A DNA stretch of 10,977 nucleotides, taken from positions 1 to 10,977 of the forward strand of contig NW_003130263.1 in assembly GCF_000003605.2 (NCBI RefSeq), given 5' to 3'. The notes under the pieces were generated by a model that made no database searches, was not told where the DNA came from, and worked only from the letters and a program-made list of their open reading frames with translations. Shown here one piece after another: positions 9,197-10,977 of the stretch; the first letter of the stretch is position 1; every line of letters starts with the position of its first letter. A program made the position numbers and the translations under genes. The stretch comes from Saccoglossus kowalevskii (Eukaryota; Hemichordata; Enteropneusta; Harrimaniidae).

Positions 9197-9556
9197 GTGC
9201 ACACTGATTAGAAATATTTCTCACATATTCCTATTAGTGCACACTGACTAGAAATATTTCTCACATATTCCTGTTAGTGCACACTGAGTAGAAATATTGC
9301 TCACATTTTCTCATAAGTGCACACTGAGTATAAATATTTCTCACATATACCTATCAGTGCACACTGAGTAGACATATTTCTCACATATTCCTATTAGTGC
9401 ACACTGGGTATAAATATTTCTCACATATTCCTGGTAGTGCACACTAAGTACAAATATTTCTCACAAATTCCTATCAGTGCACACTGAGTAGAAATATTTC
9501 TCACATATTCCTGTTAGAGCACACCGAGTAGAAATATTTCTCACAAATTCCTATCA

Positions 9557-9653
9557 GTGCACACTGAGTAGGAATATATGTTTGTGCACAGTATTAAACA
9601 CTTCTGCATGCATTCATGCTCAAGTGGAGTCACTCGATCGATAAGTATATACA
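9557..9653. repeat. HOR linker copy 5 (97 bp)
   Basis: By eye this copy is identical to the other complete copies. Its footer unit at 9517 carries a private change (CACCGAG instead of CACTGAG). The following head (9654-9773) is standard for three units, after which this HOR departs from the others at the chimeric unit 9774. Confidence 0.93.
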
Positions 9654-9773
9654 TACCAAGCTGAGTAAAAATATTTCTCACTTATTCCTACTAGTGCACA
9701 CTGAGTAGAAATATTTCTCACTTATTCCTATTAGTGCACACTGAGTAGGAATATTTCTCACATATTCGTATTA

Positions 9774-9813
9774 GTGCACACTGACTATAAATATTTTTCA
9801 CATATGTCTGTTA
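9774..9813. repeat. Chimeric unit at a four-unit deletion
   Basis: The unit begins CACTGACTA, as the fourth head unit does in other HORs (for example 7636), and continues TAAATATTTTTCACATATG, as the eighth unit of HOR 4 does (5778). In HORs 4 and 5 these two units are four positions apart. The exchange removed 160 bp and fused the two units within a few bases around unit position 13. Confidence 0.88.
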
Positions 9814-10413
9814 GTGCACACTGAGTACAAATATTTCTCACATATTCCTGTTAGTGCACACTGACTAGAAATATTTCTCACATATTCCTGTTAGTGCACA
9901 CTGAGTAGAAATATTTCTCACATATTCCTATTAGTGAACACTGAGTAGAAATATTTCTCACATATTTCTATTAGTGCTGACTGAGTAGAAATATTTCTCA
10001 CATATTCCTGTTAGTGCACACTAAGTAGAAATACTTCTCACATATTCCTATAAATGCACACTGAGTAGAAATATTTCTCACATATTCCTATTAGTGAACA
10101 CTGAGTAGAAATATTTCTCACATATTTCTATCAGTGCACACTGAGTAGAAATATTTCTCACATATTTATATTAGTGCACACTGAGTATAAATATTTCTCA
10201 CATATTTATATTAGTGCACACTGAGTATAAATATTTTTCACATATTCCTATTAATGCACACTGAATACAAATATTTCTCACATATTCCTATTAGTACACA
10301 CTGACTAGAAATATTTCTCACATATTCCTGTTAGTGCACACTGAGTAGAAATATTTCTCACATATTCCTATTAGTGCACACTGACTAGAAATATTTCTCA
10401 CATATTCCTGTTA

Positions 10414-10454
10414 GTGCACACTGAGTAGAAATATTGCTCACATTTTTCCCATAA
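10414..10454. repeat. 41-bp landmark unit, copy 6
   Basis: This is the single 41-bp unit of HOR 6, with the same signature. It lies only 857 bp from the linker start because of the head and middle deletions of this HOR. Confidence 0.93.
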
Positions 10455-10934
10455 GTGCACACTGAGTAGAAATATTTCTCACATATTCCTATTAATGCAC
10501 ACTGACTAGAAATATTTCTCACATATTCCTATTAGTGCACACTGACTAGAAATATTTCTCACATATTCCTATTAGTGCACACTGACTAGAAATATTTCTC
10601 ACATATTCCTGTTAGTGCACACTGAGTAGAAACATTTCTCACATATTCCTATTAGTGCACACTGACTAGAAATATTTCTCACATATTCCTATTAGTGCAC
10701 ACTGACTAGAAATATTTCTCACATATTCCTATTAGTGCACACTGATTAGAAATATTTCTCACATATTCCTATTAGTGCACACTGACTAGAAATATTTCTC
10801 ACATATTCCTGTTAGTGCACACTAAGTACAAATATTTCTCACAAATTCCTATCAGTGCACACTGAGTAGAAATATTTCTCACATATTCCTGTTAGAGCAC
10901 ACTGAGTAGAAATATTTCTCACAAATTCCTATCA

Positions 10935-10977
10935 GTGCACACTGAGTAGGAATATATGTTTGTGCACAGTATAAACA
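10935..10977. repeat. Start of the next linker, cut by the window end
   Basis: This is the first 43 bases of a sixth linker copy, beginning with GTGCACACTGAGTAGGAATA and continuing into the second GTGCACAG at 10962. It matches the five complete copies except near its last bases, where GTATAAACA replaces GTATTAAACA (one T fewer). The change lies within 10 bases of the window end, so it may be a sequence-end error rather than a real variant. Confidence 0.9.

Larger units (their letters stand above)
7419..9556. repeat. Higher-order repeat 5, 2138 bp, longest complete copy
   Basis: The repeat consists of the linker plus 51 units, one of 41 bp (8756-8796). It is the longest complete HOR here and the best reference for the middle region. 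It has private substitutions, such as CATTATCC in the unit at 7716, GTGCGC at 7756, GTGCTGAGTG at 7996, AAAAATTT at 8997 and CCGGTTA before 9077. It lacks one unit that HOR 4 has at about 6618-6697: the unit at 8636 has the left side of the HOR 4 unit at 6618 and the CCTATTA end of the one at 6658. The unit at 8476 is GAATAC type where HORs 2 and 4 have a GTACAC unit, which may reflect local gene conversion. Confidence 0.92.
9557..10934. repeat. Higher-order repeat 6, 1378 bp, with several block deletions
   Basis: The repeat consists of the linker plus 32 units, one of 41 bp (10414-10454). Compared with HOR 5 it lacks four head units (junction in the chimeric unit at 9774). It also lacks about seven units between the GAATAC unit at 10254 and the GTACAC unit at 10294. 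It has a single AAACATTT triplet (10615) rather than two, and lacks the four units before the footer, as HOR 4 does. It has one unusual repeat of the TTATATTA ending in consecutive units (10134 and 10174). All differences are whole 40-bp steps, so the phase is undisturbed. Confidence 0.92.
1..10977. repeat. 40-bp satellite array filling the window
   Basis: The window is a direct tandem array of a 40-bp unit, all in one orientation. Taking GTGCAC as unit position 1, the first half is close to GTGCACACTGAGTAGAAATA and the second half close to TTTCTCACATATTCCTATTA. Units differ from each other by a few substitutions at favoured sites: position 12 (G/C/T), 15 (G/C/T), 23 (T/G), 30-32, and 36-40. 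Indels inside units are rare: 37 bp at 131-167, 36 bp at 1289-1324, and six 41-bp units. There is no coding potential. On the + strand the consensus has TGA at unit position 9 and TAG at 13 and 39. The - strand has TAA, TAG and TGA. The frame shifts by one each unit, so all frames close quickly. The family is unrecognised; satellite DNA of a eukaryotic chromosome is the inference. Confidence 0.97.

Noticed and set aside
1-10977. Possible protein-coding repeats or short open reading frames
   Set aside because: The 40-bp period rotates the frame at each unit, and stops occur in the consensus on both strands (TGA and TAG on +; TAA, TAG and TGA on -). Any open stretch is short and a by-product of substitutions in a few units.
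1-10977. CRISPR array
   Set aside because: There are no unique spacers between repeats; the repeats abut each other and the variation is scattered within the unit. No cas-like gene is present.
1-10977. Bird 41-bp families (CNM, PO41)
   Set aside because: The unit length is similar, but I do not see a matching unit sequence, and from memory alone I cannot support assigning this array to them.
1-10977. AGAAATATTTCT as a heat-shock element
   Set aside because: A heat-shock element needs GAA and TTC blocks separated by two bases. Here they are separated by four (GAA-ATAT-TTC), so the pattern does not fit.

Overview
The whole window is one tandem-repeat (satellite) array. I find no gene, RNA gene, CRISPR array or mobile-element coding region. 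The basic unit is 40 bp and about 32% GC. Its first half reads close to GTGCACACTGAGTAGAAATA and its second half close to TTTCTCACATATTCCTATTA. It runs head to tail, always in the same orientation, from end to end (about 265 units). Because 40 is not a multiple of 3 and the unit carries stop triplets on both strands, every frame closes within a few units, so the array cannot encode a long protein. This kind of DNA is typical of centromeric, pericentromeric, subtelomeric or sex-chromosome heterochromatin in a eukaryote. I do not recognise the family and cannot name the species; an animal genome is only a guess.

A second level of order lies above the 40-bp unit. A 97-bp linker that breaks the 40-bp phase occurs at 2806, 4864, 5401, 7419 and 9557, and partially at 10935. 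It marks the starts of higher-order repeats (HORs). Full HOR lengths are 2058, 537, 2018, 2138 and 1378 bp. Each equals the 97-bp linker plus a whole number of 40-bp units (49, 11, 48, 51 and 32), plus 1 bp whenever the HOR contains its single 41-bp unit. Each linker sits in a nearly invariant 337-bp core: three specific units before it, the linker, and three specific units after it. The middle of each HOR is made of recognisable variant units in a conserved order, with blocks of whole units gained or lost.

Layout: 1-2805 is the rest of a long HOR (inferred full length about 3012 bp) with a large internal duplication. 2806-4863, 5401-7418 and 7419-9556 are three long HORs. 4864-5400 is a very short deletion form. 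9557-10934 is a medium form with at least three block deletions. 10935-10977 is the start of the next linker. Several gain or loss junctions fall inside single chimeric units that carry the left half of one variant and the right half of another. This is direct evidence of in-register unequal exchange or a similar recombination process. Both ends of the window deviate slightly from the otherwise conserved core, which may reflect lower sequence quality at contig or read ends.
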